Both the position numbers and the translations under genes were made by a program. The notes beneath the pieces are model-generated. The model did not search any database, had not been told where the DNA came from, and saw only the letters and a program-made list of their open reading frames with translations. Below, piece after piece: positions 53,488 through 63,002 of a stretch of 64,000 bases of DNA. Each line of letters starts with the position of its first letter. The stretch's first letter is position 1. This DNA comes from Clostridium_AM sp963780135 (GTDB lineage: Bacteria; Bacillota; Clostridia; Clostridiales; Clostridiaceae): assembly GCA_963780135.1 (NCBI GenBank), contig CAWAAR010000003.1, positions 2,542,001 to 2,606,000 on the forward strand, in the 5' to 3' direction.

Positions 53488-53515
53488 TACCTAAGTAATT
53501 ATTACTTAGGTAAGT
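53485..53515. promoter_or_regulatory. MarR-type operator
   Basis: A perfect 31-base palindrome: ACTTACCTAAGTAAT, T, ATTACTTAGGTAAGT. It overlaps the -10 region and is directly before the marR ribosome binding site, as expected for autorepression. Confidence 0.8.
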
Positions 53516-53534
53516 AATTGGAGGCGAAATAATA

Positions 53535-53942
53535 TTGAATTTGTATGGTCATAAAGTAAATCAATTAGCTCGAAATTTTACTAAGAAATTAAATGAAAAA
53601 ATTTCTCCACTTGGATTGTATAATTCACAATGGGGAATTATATTATACTTATATGAAAAAAAGGAGTGTACACAAATAGAATTGAGTCAATATCTTGGCG
53701 TGGAAGCACCAACAATTACTAGGACATTAGCTAGAATGGAAGAAATGGATTGGGTAATACGTAAAGAGGGAAAGGATAAGCGTGAAAGACATATAAAATT
53801 AACAGAAAAGGCTTGTCAAATGTATCCCAAATGGTATGAAGCTGCTAATAATGTAGAAATAGAGGCTGTAAATGATATTGATAAAGATGATCTTGAAATT
53901 TTTGATAGTATTTTAGAAAAGATGATCAAGAACTTATATTAG
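53535..53942 (+). CDS. MarR family transcriptional regulator
   Basis: A 135-residue winged-helix regulator (TQIELSQYLGVEAPTITRTLARMEEMDWV with the wing KEGKDKRERHIKLTEK). The start is TTG at 53535, placed by GGAGGCG about 9 bases upstream. It most likely represses its own operon with the FUSC exporter through the palindrome at 53485-53515, and is released by a small aromatic or drug-like ligand (inference from the family). Confidence 0.9.
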   Translation: MNLYGHKVNQLARNFTKKLNEKISPLGLYNSQWGIILYLYEKKECTQIELSQYLGVEAPTITRTLARMEEMDWVIRKEGKDKRERHIKLTEKACQMYPKWYEAANNVEIEAVNDIDKDDLEIFDSILEKMIKNLY

Positions 53943-54007
53943 GAAGATAAATATATTAGAAAAGAATTGATAGTACTATAGGAATGAAATCTAAAGGAAG
54001 GTGTTAT

Positions 54008-55951
54008 ATGTTTAAAAACAATAAACAAAGTTTTGTATCCATACTTGATGTTACTAAGTTACTAAGTGTAATAAAACAAGCATTTAAAATCAATAAAAAT
54101 CCCTTTCCATGGCAAAAAGCAATAGGTGCCAGTATATGTGGAGGATTTCCAGTAATTATTGGACTCTTAACAGGACAACTGCATTTGGGCTTATTAGGTG
54201 GCATAGGGAGTTTTTCCTACCTATATGTTTTTAATGAACCTTATGCAGCGCGTGCAAAAAAAATACTTTTTGTTGCTATTGGTATTAGTCTTTCAGTTAC
54301 ACTAGGTACCTTAGTAGCGCCTTACCCATTGATTGTTGTTTTAATGGTAGGTTTAATCGGAGCAACAGCAACCTTTGTATTTGGTTTACTTAAAATACCA
54401 GGTCCAGCAGCCATATTTTTTGTGCTAAGTTTTGCAATGACAACTGGTATGACTATTGATCCTTCAGCAGCACCTATCCGTAGTATTGTAGTACTTATGA
54501 GTGGTATTTTTGCATGGATAATTAGTATGATAGGATGGTTCTTTAATCCACACGGCCCTGAAATAAAAGCCCTTAAGCAGGTTTATTTCGCTTTAGCAGC
54601 ATTTAGTGAAGCTACTAGTAGTAAAGATATTAATAACGCAAGGCAGCGCACAGTTAATGCATTAAAGGAAGCAGAAGAAACTCTTTTAATAGGTTATATT
54701 CCATGGAAAAATTCATTTTTCTTTAATCGATTATTTCTTCTAAATGAACATGCTAATAAGTTATTTTTAGCAATGCTTGAATTGCACTCTAATGGACATA
54801 CTAAGTTACCAAAAGAATTTGGAGATATGATAAGAAAATTATCTATGGGAATTGAATTAAAAGATGGAGGCACAATTAAAATAGAACCATTACTTCAGGA
54901 ACTAGATAAGGAGTATCATAATTTTTTAGAGATAATTTATGATGTGGAGGCTATTATCAATATACCATTAACATATATTGGGCATGTAGTACTTTCAAAA
55001 CCTTCATTAAAGATGAAACTTACTAGAGCTTGTGATAAAGATTCAATAGTGTTTATTAATGCAGTTCGATTTGGGATTGTTCTTTCAATATCAACTATGA
55101 TAGCTTTTAGTTTTTCATTTACCAGGCCTTATTGGATTACATTATCCTGTGCCTCTGTTATGTTGGGTTCAACTATTCTATCCACATTTCATCGAGCAAT
55201 TCAACGTTCTTGTGGTACTATTATTGGATTGATGCTAGCTATTATTATTTTTAAATTACAGCCGCAAGGTTTTATGATAGTTATAGTTAACATGTGTTTA
55301 ACAGCAATGACAGAACTTTTTATTGCGAAAAATTATGCTGTAGCAGCGGTGTTCATTACACCAAATGCTTTGCTTATAGCAGAAACTTCCACTCAAATAC
55401 ATAATGTTTCCTATTTTGTAACAGCACGTATTACAGATATACTGATTGGGTCTATAATTGGATTAATTGGCACTTACATTATTGGTCATCGCTCAGCTTC
55501 TAGTCGATTACCGGATTTGATGGTGAAATTAATACGTAGTCAAGCTAGAGTGTTAGTTCGGTTGGCATCTAATAGTAAAGGCAATAATAGTGATAATACG
55601 AAATGGATAAAAGAAAAAATGGAGACAAATCTTATGAATTTTAAAATGGCCTATACCACAGCATTAGGTGAGATTCCTAATAATGAGGAAATGCTTGGAA
55701 TGATGTGGCCAGTGTTTTTTTCCTTAGAACATATTAGTTATTTACTTTACCAAACTTGTGAAGCAAAGGGATATTTAAGTTTATCTGATGAAGAGTTGGC
55801 ACAATTACTACTTGTATTTGAAACAATGGCAACAGCTATTGAACAAAAACAAGTAATACAGCCTAAGAAAATTCCTATTATGAATGAAATGCCTAAAATT
55901 TGTAAGGAAATCAATATGCTTCAAGAGGCTTTAAGAATCAAGTGCTTGTAG
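54008..55951 (+). CDS. FUSC family transporter (aromatic acid exporter-like)
   Basis: A 647-residue membrane protein with two bundles of about six helices (near 40-170 and 350-490), each followed by a cytoplasmic helical region, as in YccS/AaeB-type FUSC proteins. Likely exports aromatic acids or similar compounds. The start at 54008 follows AAAGGAAGG; the earlier ATG at 53984 would include that site. It follows marR by 65 bases. The end (ATCAAGTGCTTGTAG) resembles the R2 start. Terminator at 55964-55995. Confidence 0.83.
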   Translation: MFKNNKQSFVSILDVTKLLSVIKQAFKINKNPFPWQKAIGASICGGFPVIIGLLTGQLHLGLLGGIGSFSYLYVFNEPYAARAKKILFVAIGISLSVTLGTLVAPYPLIVVLMVGLIGATATFVFGLLKIPGPAAIFFVLSFAMTTGMTIDPSAAPIRSIVVLMSGIFAWIISMIGWFFNPHGPEIKALKQVYFALAAFSEATSSKDINNARQRTVNALKEAEETLLIGYIPWKNSFFFNRLFLLNEHANKLFLAMLELHSNGHTKLPKEFGDMIRKLSMGIELKDGGTIKIEPLLQELDKEYHNFLEIIYDVEAIINIPLTYIGHVVLSKPSLKMKLTRACDKDSIVFINAVRFGIVLSISTMIAFSFSFTRPYWITLSCASVMLGSTILSTFHRAIQRSCGTIIGLMLAIIIFKLQPQGFMIVIVNMCLTAMTELFIAKNYAVAAVFITPNALLIAETSTQIHNVSYFVTARITDILIGSIIGLIGTYIIGHRSASSRLPDLMVKLIRSQARVLVRLASNSKGNNSDNTKWIKEKMETNLMNFKMAYTTALGEIPNNEEMLGMMWPVFFSLEHISYLLYQTCEAKGYLSLSDEELAQLLLVFETMATAIEQKQVIQPKKIPIMNEMPKICKEINMLQEALRIKCL

Positions 55952-55963
55952 TTCAAAAGAAAT

Positions 55964-55995
55964 AAAGCAGGCATTTTAAAATAAATGCCTGCTTT
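55964..55995. terminator. Bidirectional terminator between the FUSC gene and cooS
   Basis: Perfect 13-bp stem AAAGCAGGCATTT with AAATGCCTGCTTT, between convergent genes. Confidence 0.9.
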
Positions 55996-56002
55996 AAAAT
56001 TT

Positions 56003-57895
56003 TTAAATATTTAGTTTTTTACGTTTTGCTTCTATTCTTTCAAGCATCTGTATTGCTGCTTTTTGAGGATCAGTTTCTACATAGAATTTAGCACCGAAAT
56101 CCTCTTCCATCTTATTCAATAAGTAATCCATAGCAAATGTTGAACCTGTTACAGGAGGAACAACCCCTAGCCATGCATCTATACCACTAGCTACTACATA
56201 AGTTCCTATAGCTACAGCTTTTTCTGACATCCATTCAGGTGCAGCACCAACTACTGGTAAATCACTGATATCTAAGCCTAAATGATTTGCTAGCTCACCA
56301 GCAAGTTGTAAGTTACGGCTTATATCAACACAGGAACCTTGGTGAAGAACTGGTGGAATACCTAATAAACCACATACAGTCTTAAGTCCAGGACCAGCAA
56401 GTTCCTTTGCTTCTGGTAACATTAAACCAGCTTTAGCTGCTGCATGAGCTGCACAACCAGTAACAATTACTATTACATCATGAGCAATTAGATATTTAAT
56501 CATTTCTACATGACATGTATCATGTGGATTTTTGGGATTATTACAACCAACAATAGCCGCAGCACCTCTGATAGTACCAGATACTATAACATCTGCAAGA
56601 GGTTTAACTGTTTGCATAGGTCCTATATGTGAATTAACAACTTTATCAAGCCCATCTACTATAGCTTCTGTACTAAATCCAACTAAAGCTTCACATTTTT
56701 CATTAGGAATTAAAACATTATCTCTATTTCTGTTTTTATAATTTAATATAGCTTCTCTTACTATTTCTTTTGCAGAGTCATACGGTCTGTGTTCTTCAAA
56801 CTCAATATATGTTGAATCTGTTATGTGAGCTTTTGGTGAAGTTGTTATAAATTTAGTATGATAAGATTTTGAAAGTTTTGCAAGTGATGGCATTATACAT
56901 TGAACATCAACTATTAATGCTTCAACTGAACCTGTTATTACTGCAAGTTCCTGTTGAAGAAAGTTGCCGGCCATCTTAATACCATGTCTCATTGTTATTT
57001 CATTTCCTGTACAACACATACCACAAACATTTATTCCATCTGTTCCTTGAGCTTTTGCAAGGGCAATAAGTTCAGGGTCTTCACATGCTGCCACAATTGC
57101 TTCTGAAAGTGATGGTTCATGACCATGCAATATAATGTTAACTTGATTAGTTTCTAATACACCTAAATTAGCTTCAGTTTGTACTGGTGATGGAGTTTTG
57201 AATAAAATATCACTAATTTCAGTTGCAATATAGGAACCGCCCCATCCATCTCCAAGGGATGCTCTTACTGCCATTTCATAAAGATTTTTTGCATCTCCTG
57301 AACATCCTATATGAGTTGAATGCATTATACTAACTATATCTTTATCAATTGCTCTTGGAGTTACACCAAGTTTGTCCCAAACTTCTCTTCTTTTTTTAGG
57401 TAGAGATGAGGAGAAAATTAAGTTTCCATGAGGTTTGCCAAACTCATTTAATGTAGCTGCAGCTATATCATGTGCTACATCATAAACATCTCTTCCTTCG
57501 GTCTCAATACTATATTTTTTAGCAACAGCTGCAAGCTTTTTTTCATCTCTTATATTTATTTGTCCATCTCTTGATGCATTTTCAAGGTAAAGGCATAATG
57601 ATCTACCATGATCAGAGTGAGCGGCTGAACCAGCTGCACACATTCTTGCAAAGTTTCTTGCAACTATAACATCTGCTGTAGCTCCGCAAATACCTCTTTC
57701 TACTCCCTTTCCAGGAACTGGGCTTACTCTACAAGGTCCCATAGCACAGTTTCTACAGCATACACCTGCTGAACCAAAACCACAGGGAGTTTTCATTTCC
57801 GCTTTTCTATCCCAGGCAGTTTCTACACCATCTTTTTTTGCTTTTGCAATAAGCTCTTCCTCAGCTGCTTCTATTAATAATCCTCTGTCTTCCAT
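56003..57895 (-). CDS. cooS: Ni-Fe carbon monoxide dehydrogenase catalytic subunit
   Basis: A 630-residue enzyme that interconverts CO and CO2. Cys38 and Cys46 would ligate the shared D-cluster, and Cys47, Cys50, Cys55 and Cys70 the B-cluster. C-cluster ligands lie in LHGHEPSLSEA (His), VCGMCCTGNE, VQCIMPSL, VGCNNPKNP, VTGCAAHAA and QGSCVDIS. All expected positions are present, so it is probably active. It is not fused to or next to acetyl-CoA synthase genes, and no CooF ferredoxin or CooC maturation gene adjoins it, so its electron partner is encoded elsewhere. AAGGAGG before the start. A LysR regulator is divergent. Confidence 0.93.
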   Translation of the reverse strand: MEDRGLLIEAAEEELIAKAKKDGVETAWDRKAEMKTPCGFGSAGVCCRNCAMGPCRVSPVPGKGVERGICGATADVIVARNFARMCAAGSAAHSDHGRSLCLYLENASRDGQINIRDEKKLAAVAKKYSIETEGRDVYDVAHDIAAATLNEFGKPHGNLIFSSSLPKKRREVWDKLGVTPRAIDKDIVSIMHSTHIGCSGDAKNLYEMAVRASLGDGWGGSYIATEISDILFKTPSPVQTEANLGVLETNQVNIILHGHEPSLSEAIVAACEDPELIALAKAQGTDGINVCGMCCTGNEITMRHGIKMAGNFLQQELAVITGSVEALIVDVQCIMPSLAKLSKSYHTKFITTSPKAHITDSTYIEFEEHRPYDSAKEIVREAILNYKNRNRDNVLIPNEKCEALVGFSTEAIVDGLDKVVNSHIGPMQTVKPLADVIVSGTIRGAAAIVGCNNPKNPHDTCHVEMIKYLIAHDVIVIVTGCAAHAAAKAGLMLPEAKELAGPGLKTVCGLLGIPPVLHQGSCVDISRNLQLAGELANHLGLDISDLPVVGAAPEWMSEKAVAIGTYVVASGIDAWLGVVPPVTGSTFAMDYLLNKMEEDFGAKFYVETDPQKAAIQMLERIEAKRKKLNI

Positions 57896-58421
57896 TAATA
57901 AAATACCTCCTTAATCTATAATAGACTTAAGTATAGATTGTAATTTTAGAAAATTGCTTATATATTAAAATTAGAAAAATTAACATATTAGGGGTAAAGT
58001 TAAGATATGTTTGATGAGAGTAAAATGTATTATTAATCCTGGGTTAAACTAATTTGGGTTTTAGGTTTTTCCAAGGCTACACTTATGTATTCTTATCAAA
58101 TTTCTTACTTGTTAATTGTTTTTGATATTTTGTGCAAGAAGGAAATATTCAACATAATTTTTATTTTATACATGAACATATCATATCATTGCTTTACCCC
58201 TAATACGTTTACAATTAAATTATACGATAGATATTTACATTTGATAAACAACTTAAATTTATCCCCATACAACTAAAAGTTATGGTACTCTTTTCTAATG
58301 ATTTATAAAGATATTATATAGCTGGAATTAATATTTTTTTAGAAGTTGGCACTTTCACATATAAGATTAGTGGGTTATAATAAAATTTAATTAACTTTTC
58401 TTTTAAGGTGGGTGTATTGAA
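57896..58421. other. cooS-lysR intergenic region with a ~220-bp inverted-repeat element
   Basis: Near cooS, AATCTAT and ATAGATT (57913-57939) make an operator-like pair. TATTAGGGGTAAAG at 57986-57999 and its exact reverse complement at 58192-58205 bracket 220 bases. The match extends inward with gaps (GATATGTT on both sides). This looks like a MITE-like element or a pair of regulator sites. An ORF at 58085-58276 has no ribosome binding site and is not considered a gene. Confidence 0.5.
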
Positions 58422-59297
58422 TTGGACATAAAACAATTAAAATATTTTTTGCAGGTATGCAAACATAAAAGTTTTTCAAAGGCTGCTAAAGAGATTTATA
58501 TTACTCAACAGGGTTTAAGTAAGGCAATTGGTAATTTGGAAGAAGAACTTCAGTATCCCTTGTTTCATAATACAGCTAAAGGAATTCGAATAACAAAATA
58601 TGGGGAGTATTTACAAAAACAATCAGAACACATTATACAAGAATTTGATTTAATTTTAGAAGGTTTGAATAAAATGGCCAATATCAATGAAGGGACTTTA
58701 ACAGTGTGTTTTTCATTTGGAGTTCTTAATGCGTTGTCACCTGATATTATATCAGATTTTAAAGAAATTTATCCAAGTGTTGAATTAATTGTAAAAACCT
58801 ATCCAGATTCAATTTGTGAAGAAGTGGTTATGAATGAAAATGTAGATTTGGCTGTTTCAATTGGTCCTGTTAATGAAAAAAAGTTTCATTCTACTATTAT
58901 AAAAACGCAATATCCTTGTATACTAGTAAATGAAAAAAACATGTTATCAAAAAAAACAGCAGTAGATTTTAGTAATCTAAAAAATGAGAAATTTATTGTT
59001 CTTAATGAAAAGTTTCATTTTTATCGTAATTTTATCAATAAATGCAAAGAATCAGGTTTTGATCCAAACATAGTTTTCACTACTTCAGAAATTATCACCA
59101 TTCATAAATTAAGTCATTTTAACAAAGGTATTGGTGTCAGTGTTGATTTTATGACTAATGACATTAATTATTCAGATGTTCGTTCAATTCCCTTTAAAGA
59201 TGAATCTTTTGTGTGGGAAATTTGTGTAATAACTAAAAAGGATCGATTTGAATCCAATTTAGTGAAAATATTCACAAAACACTTGATGAATCATTAA
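58422..59297 (+). CDS. LysR family transcriptional regulator
   Basis: A 291-residue regulator: winged HTH at 1-60 (FLQVCKHKSFSKAAKEIYITQQGLSKAIGNLEEEL, seen in parts), then a periplasmic-binding-like effector domain. TTG start at 58422, with AAGGTGGGTG about 8 bases upstream. It is divergent from cooS, and its usual targets would be the divergent gene or itself; it could equally control amj. Effector unknown. Confidence 0.9.
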   Translation: MDIKQLKYFLQVCKHKSFSKAAKEIYITQQGLSKAIGNLEEELQYPLFHNTAKGIRITKYGEYLQKQSEHIIQEFDLILEGLNKMANINEGTLTVCFSFGVLNALSPDIISDFKEIYPSVELIVKTYPDSICEEVVMNENVDLAVSIGPVNEKKFHSTIIKTQYPCILVNEKNMLSKKTAVDFSNLKNEKFIVLNEKFHFYRNFINKCKESGFDPNIVFTTSEIITIHKLSHFNKGIGVSVDFMTNDINYSDVRSIPFKDESFVWEICVITKKDRFESNLVKIFTKHLMNH

Positions 59298-59376
59298 GAT
59301 AGTTTTTTGCAACAGCCTCAATTGAAGAGGCCTATGCATAACAATAGCATATACTAAAATTTAAGAAAATTATATT

Positions 59377-60180
59377 CTAAATTAATTTAGCTATAAAAGA
59401 TATTACTTCAGCTGCTGGAACTAATAAAAGTTGTGCTAACATCGTACCTACTATTAATCCTCCAACAATAAAAATTATACATCTGTTAAACTGTAATTCA
59501 GTACATTCTCCTTTTATTACATCGTCTGTTAGCATTGATATAAATGGATCTATAAATATAAACATAAGTATCGTTGAGAGACCATTTACCACAGATGCTA
59601 ATGTACTACAGGTGGTTCTTAAGTCTGGATTTAAACATCCTGCATATAATGATGCTAAAATACCAACAGTTGATATTGCAAAAGCTATTGTATTAAGTAA
59701 AATAATTTTTTTGGGTATCATTTTCAAAATTTTTAGTTGTGTCAAATTTTCTTTTTTTGGTTTTGTAACACTGTTTTTGAATTGCTCTATTCCTGATTTT
59801 GAAAAACCATGTAATAATAATTTAGGTATAGAACGATAAATACTAAATGTTTCTACAGCTTTTCCAAAAACTTTTATAAATGTTGGCAGTAGTAATGCAC
59901 CAATAATTGTTGCCAGTGTTGTAGAAAATAATATCCATCTAAATATAAACAATAAACTTTGAGGATTTCCTGTTTTTATAGTACTTTCAATTGTTTTAGC
60001 CATTAATGGTGCTTGAATACTATTTGCAGTTCTAGAGATTAATGCAAAAATATTGAATACTGCAAAAGATATTGCTATTCTGCCGGTTCTTACACCAACA
60101 ATTCTTACAGAATAGGCTAGCGTTGAAATTATATAAATGATAAATGTAAGAATTAAAACAATTATTACTTGTGTAGACAT
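59377..60180 (-). CDS. amj: Lipid II flippase Amj
   Basis: A 267-residue membrane protein of the DUF2837/Amj family, the alternative to MurJ that moves the peptidoglycan precursor lipid II across the membrane. Recognised by the conserved start TFIIYIISTLAYSVRIVGVR and RTGRIAISFAVFNIFALISR. About six helices. GGGGGGAAAG precedes the ATG. In Bacillus Amj is induced by envelope stress; whether the nearby LysR gene plays a role here is unknown. No clear terminator follows; two small hairpins lie at 59315-59351. Confidence 0.88.
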   Translation of the reverse strand: MSTQVIIVLILTFIIYIISTLAYSVRIVGVRTGRIAISFAVFNIFALISRTANSIQAPLMAKTIESTIKTGNPQSLLFIFRWILFSTTLATIIGALLLPTFIKVFGKAVETFSIYRSIPKLLLHGFSKSGIEQFKNSVTKPKKENLTQLKILKMIPKKIILLNTIAFAISTVGILASLYAGCLNPDLRTTCSTLASVVNGLSTILMFIFIDPFISMLTDDVIKGECTELQFNRCIIFIVGGLIVGTMLAQLLLVPAAEVISFIAKLI

Positions 60181-60409
60181 TTACTTTCCCCCCATTATAT
60201 TTATTTGATTTGAATAAAAGCTACTTTATAATGTTTTACAGTTATTTTTTAATTGTATCACTTTATATATAAATTAAAAAAGTTATTTTTAGAGCAAAAA
60301 GTTATCTTTATCTTAAAATCTCCATATTTCCTCCACATTTGCAATTTATAATTAACTTAAAGAAACACATAAGCATAGTTGAAAAAGTTAATATAAAGGA
60401 GGAATTAAT

Positions 60410-60643
60410 ATGTTTTGTGGATTTAGAGGTTCAGGTTTTGGATTTAGCTCAGGCATGTATATGATGATGGGGATTAAAATATTAGTATTTATAGCTTTAA
60501 TAGTAATTGGAGTTAAACTTATAAAAAATTATACAGAAAACTCTAATAGTGCATTAAAAATACTTGATGAAAAATTTGCTAAGGGAGAAATTAGTGAAGA
60601 AGAGTATATTAAAAAAAGAGCTGTTATGGCAAATAGGAAATAG
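60410..60643 (+). CDS. Small SHOCT-domain membrane protein
   Basis: A 77-residue protein: Met-rich start (MYMMMG at 16-21), one TM helix at about 22-41, and a C-terminal SHOCT motif (LKILDEKFAKGEISEEEYIKKRAVM). SHOCT proteins may assist oligomerisation or membrane tethering. It precedes a two-component system by 120 bases, separated by a hairpin at 60659-60684, so it may be the target or partner of that system. AAAGGAGG before the ATG. Confidence 0.85.
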   Translation: MFCGFRGSGFGFSSGMYMMMGIKILVFIALIVIGVKLIKNYTENSNSALKILDEKFAKGEISEEEYIKKRAVMANRK

Positions 60644-60658
60644 AAAATTTAATTGTAT

Positions 60659-60684
60659 ACCCTCTAGTTTTAGAACTAGAGGGT
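60659..60684 (+). terminator. Hairpin between the SHOCT gene and the two-component system
   Basis: Perfect 11-bp stem ACCCTCTAGTT with AACTAGAGGGT and a 4-base loop. The T content after it is modest, so termination may be partial. Confidence 0.75.
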
Positions 60685-60764
60685 TGATTTGTATTTACGC
60701 TAGCTACAGAATAAAATATAATAAAGTTAAAAAATAGGATATTATGAAAAAGAGGTGCTAGAGT

Positions 60765-61460
60765 ATGAGTGATATAAAGAGAATATTAGTAGTTGATGAT
60801 GAACCTAAGATTGCTGAGGTTGTGGAAGCTTATTTAAAAAAAGAAGGGTTCGATGTATTAACTGCTGAAGATGGTGAGAAAGCGCTAAAGTTATTTAAAG
60901 ATGAAGTAATTCATCTAGTTGTTTTAGATTTAATGCTTCCAAGAATATCAGGAGAAGAAGTATGTAATAGAATAAGAGCAACATCTGATGTTCCGATAAT
61001 TATGTTAACAGCAAAATCAGAAGAAGATGATAAAATTGAAGGATTATCTATTGGAGCAGATGACTATTTAACTAAGCCTTTTAGTGTTCGCGAATTAGTA
61101 GGAAGAGTTAAAGCTCTAATTAGAAGGTCTTATAGAGATTCAAGTCCAATTGCTGATTATCTAATTTTTAATAATGGTGATTTAGAAGTAGACGTAAATA
61201 AGATGAAAGTGAAAAAAGGTGATAAGCATATAAATTTAACTACTAATGAATTTAAGATATTATTAGCATTATTAACTAATCCAGGACAGATATTTTCAAG
61301 AGAACAATTAGTGCAAAAGGCTTTTGGATTAAATTATGAAGGCTTTGACAGAACTATAGATAGTCATATAAAAAACATAAGGCAAAAAATAGAAGATAAT
61401 CATAAAGAACCTAAATATATTGTTACAGTTTATGGTATGGGGTATAAATTTATGGGGTAG
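60765..61460 (+). CDS. OmpR-family response regulator
   Basis: A 231-residue regulator: DDEPKIAE pocket, phosphoacceptor Asp in LVVLDLMLPRISG, Lys in DDYLTKPFSVREL, winged helix with LTTNEFKILLALLTNPGQIFS and TIDSHIKNIRQKIE. GAGGTG precedes the start. The kinase gene follows 54 bases later, so the two form a pair. Confidence 0.92.
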   Translation: MSDIKRILVVDDEPKIAEVVEAYLKKEGFDVLTAEDGEKALKLFKDEVIHLVVLDLMLPRISGEEVCNRIRATSDVPIIMLTAKSEEDDKIEGLSIGADDYLTKPFSVRELVGRVKALIRRSYRDSSPIADYLIFNNGDLEVDVNKMKVKKGDKHINLTTNEFKILLALLTNPGQIFSREQLVQKAFGLNYEGFDRTIDSHIKNIRQKIEDNHKEPKYIVTVYGMGYKFMG

Positions 61461-61514
61461 GGGTGTATTAATTAATAATTATTGTAGGTTTACAAAGAGT
61501 GGGAGTGGACCAAA

Positions 61515-62942
61515 ATGAAAATATCTTTAATTAAAAAATTATCTTTAGGATTTCTTATTACAATAATGGGAGTAATATTAATAGTAAGTTCTATTTCAAA
61601 TTATATGGTTGGAAAAAAGTTTAACAATTATTTAGTGGATGAACACAAAGATAAAGTAAATAAGATTATAATTGTGGCAGAGGATTTATATAATGACAAA
61701 ACTAAATTTTCAAATTTTAATAAAGATGAAATATCACGATATGCAGTATTAGAAGAACTTTATATACAAGTAAAAGATGTAAGTGGAAATATTGTATTTG
61801 ATTCAGGTAATTCCCATCTTCAACATAAAAATGTGATGGAATCAATGATGGGAAATATGATGAAAAATGGCATGGAAAACTATTCTAATATGAATTTAGG
61901 AGAATATAAAGAAGAAAAACATTCTTTAGTAAAAGATAAAAAAAATATTGGTACAATAATTGTTGGATATTTTGGAACTTCTTATTTAAGTCAAGGAGCT
62001 CTGACCTTTAAGATGACACTAAATCATTCCTTTATACTTTCAGGTTTTATAGCTTTATTATTTGGGCTTGGAGTAAGCTTTATTTTAGCTAAACAGCTTA
62101 CGAACCCATTAGTTAAGATAACTAAAACTGCTAATGAAATGAGACGTGGAAATTTGGAGGTTCGTTCAGAAGTCAAAAGCAAGACTAAGGAAATAGAAGA
62201 ACTTTCATCCTCAATAAATTACTTAGCAGAAACTTTGCAAAATCAGGAAATGCTCAGAAAAAGGATGACTTCTGATATGGCACATGAAATCAGAACACCT
62301 CTTACTACGCTTAAAACTCATGTAGAAGCATTTTTAGATGGTATATGGGAACCAACAGAAGAAAGACTTAAGAGTTTTTATGATGAAATAGAAAGACTAA
62401 CAAATTTAGTAGATAATCTTCGTAATTTAGCAAAATTAGAACAAGCAGATTCAAAATTAAATAAGACGAAATTTAATTTATCAAGTGAGTTAGAGAAAAT
62501 TATATTAAGCTTTGAGCCTTTATATTCAAAAAACAATTATATTGTTACAGCTAATATTGATAAAAGTGTATGGGTATATATGGATAAAAACAAGTTAAAG
62601 CAGATAATGCATAATTTATTATCTAATGGTTATAAGTATTTAAAAGGACAAGGAAAAGTAACAGTAGAACTTAAGAAAGAAAAAGAAAGTATTTATATTA
62701 AAGTTAAAGATAATGGAATAGGAATTCCCAAAAAAGATATACCTTATATCTTTGAAAGGTTTTATAGAACTGATTTATCTCGAAACAAAAATACTGGAGG
62801 ATCTGGAATAGGACTAACTATTACTAAAAGTTTAGTAGAGTCTCATGGTGGAAAAATAAGTGTGGAAAGTGAAGAAGGACAGGGAAGTACGTTTGTGGTG
62901 CAATTCTCCAAATTAATAATTTGTGAAGATAACTACTCATAG
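61515..62942 (+). CDS. Sensor histidine kinase with Met-rich external domain
   Basis: A 475-residue kinase. TM1 about 10-30, external domain about 31-165, TM2 about 170-192, then HAMP, H-box SDMAHEIRTPLTTLK, N-box IMHNLLSNGYKYL and G-boxes DNGIGIP and GGSGIGLTITKSL. Residues 101-126 of the external domain hold seven Met and two His (HLQHKNVMESMMGN, then MMKNGMENYSNM). Such clusters bind Cu(I) or Ag(I) in other proteins, so a metal signal is possible. GGGAGTGG before the start. Confidence 0.9.
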   Translation: MKISLIKKLSLGFLITIMGVILIVSSISNYMVGKKFNNYLVDEHKDKVNKIIIVAEDLYNDKTKFSNFNKDEISRYAVLEELYIQVKDVSGNIVFDSGNSHLQHKNVMESMMGNMMKNGMENYSNMNLGEYKEEKHSLVKDKKNIGTIIVGYFGTSYLSQGALTFKMTLNHSFILSGFIALLFGLGVSFILAKQLTNPLVKITKTANEMRRGNLEVRSEVKSKTKEIEELSSSINYLAETLQNQEMLRKRMTSDMAHEIRTPLTTLKTHVEAFLDGIWEPTEERLKSFYDEIERLTNLVDNLRNLAKLEQADSKLNKTKFNLSSELEKIILSFEPLYSKNNYIVTANIDKSVWVYMDKNKLKQIMHNLLSNGYKYLKGQGKVTVELKKEKESIYIKVKDNGIGIPKKDIPYIFERFYRTDLSRNKNTGGSGIGLTITKSLVESHGGKISVESEEGQGSTFVVQFSKLIICEDNYS

Positions 62943-63002
62943 ATAAATAACATTATAATAAGTGGGTTAAATGAGTTATCCTTACAGGAGGCAATGTTAT
63001 TA

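Noticed and set aside
56003..57895. Acetyl-CoA synthase (Wood-Ljungdahl) gene cluster around cooS
   Set aside because: No acsB, corrinoid protein, methyltransferase, cooC or cooF gene lies in the window; cooS is alone.
58085..58276. 63-codon ORF between cooS and the LysR gene
   Set aside because: No ribosome binding site, very AT-rich, and it lies inside the 220-bp inverted-repeat element.
59315..59351. Two small hairpins between the LysR gene and amj as a terminator
   Set aside because: Stems are only 5 bp and no T-run follows on either strand.
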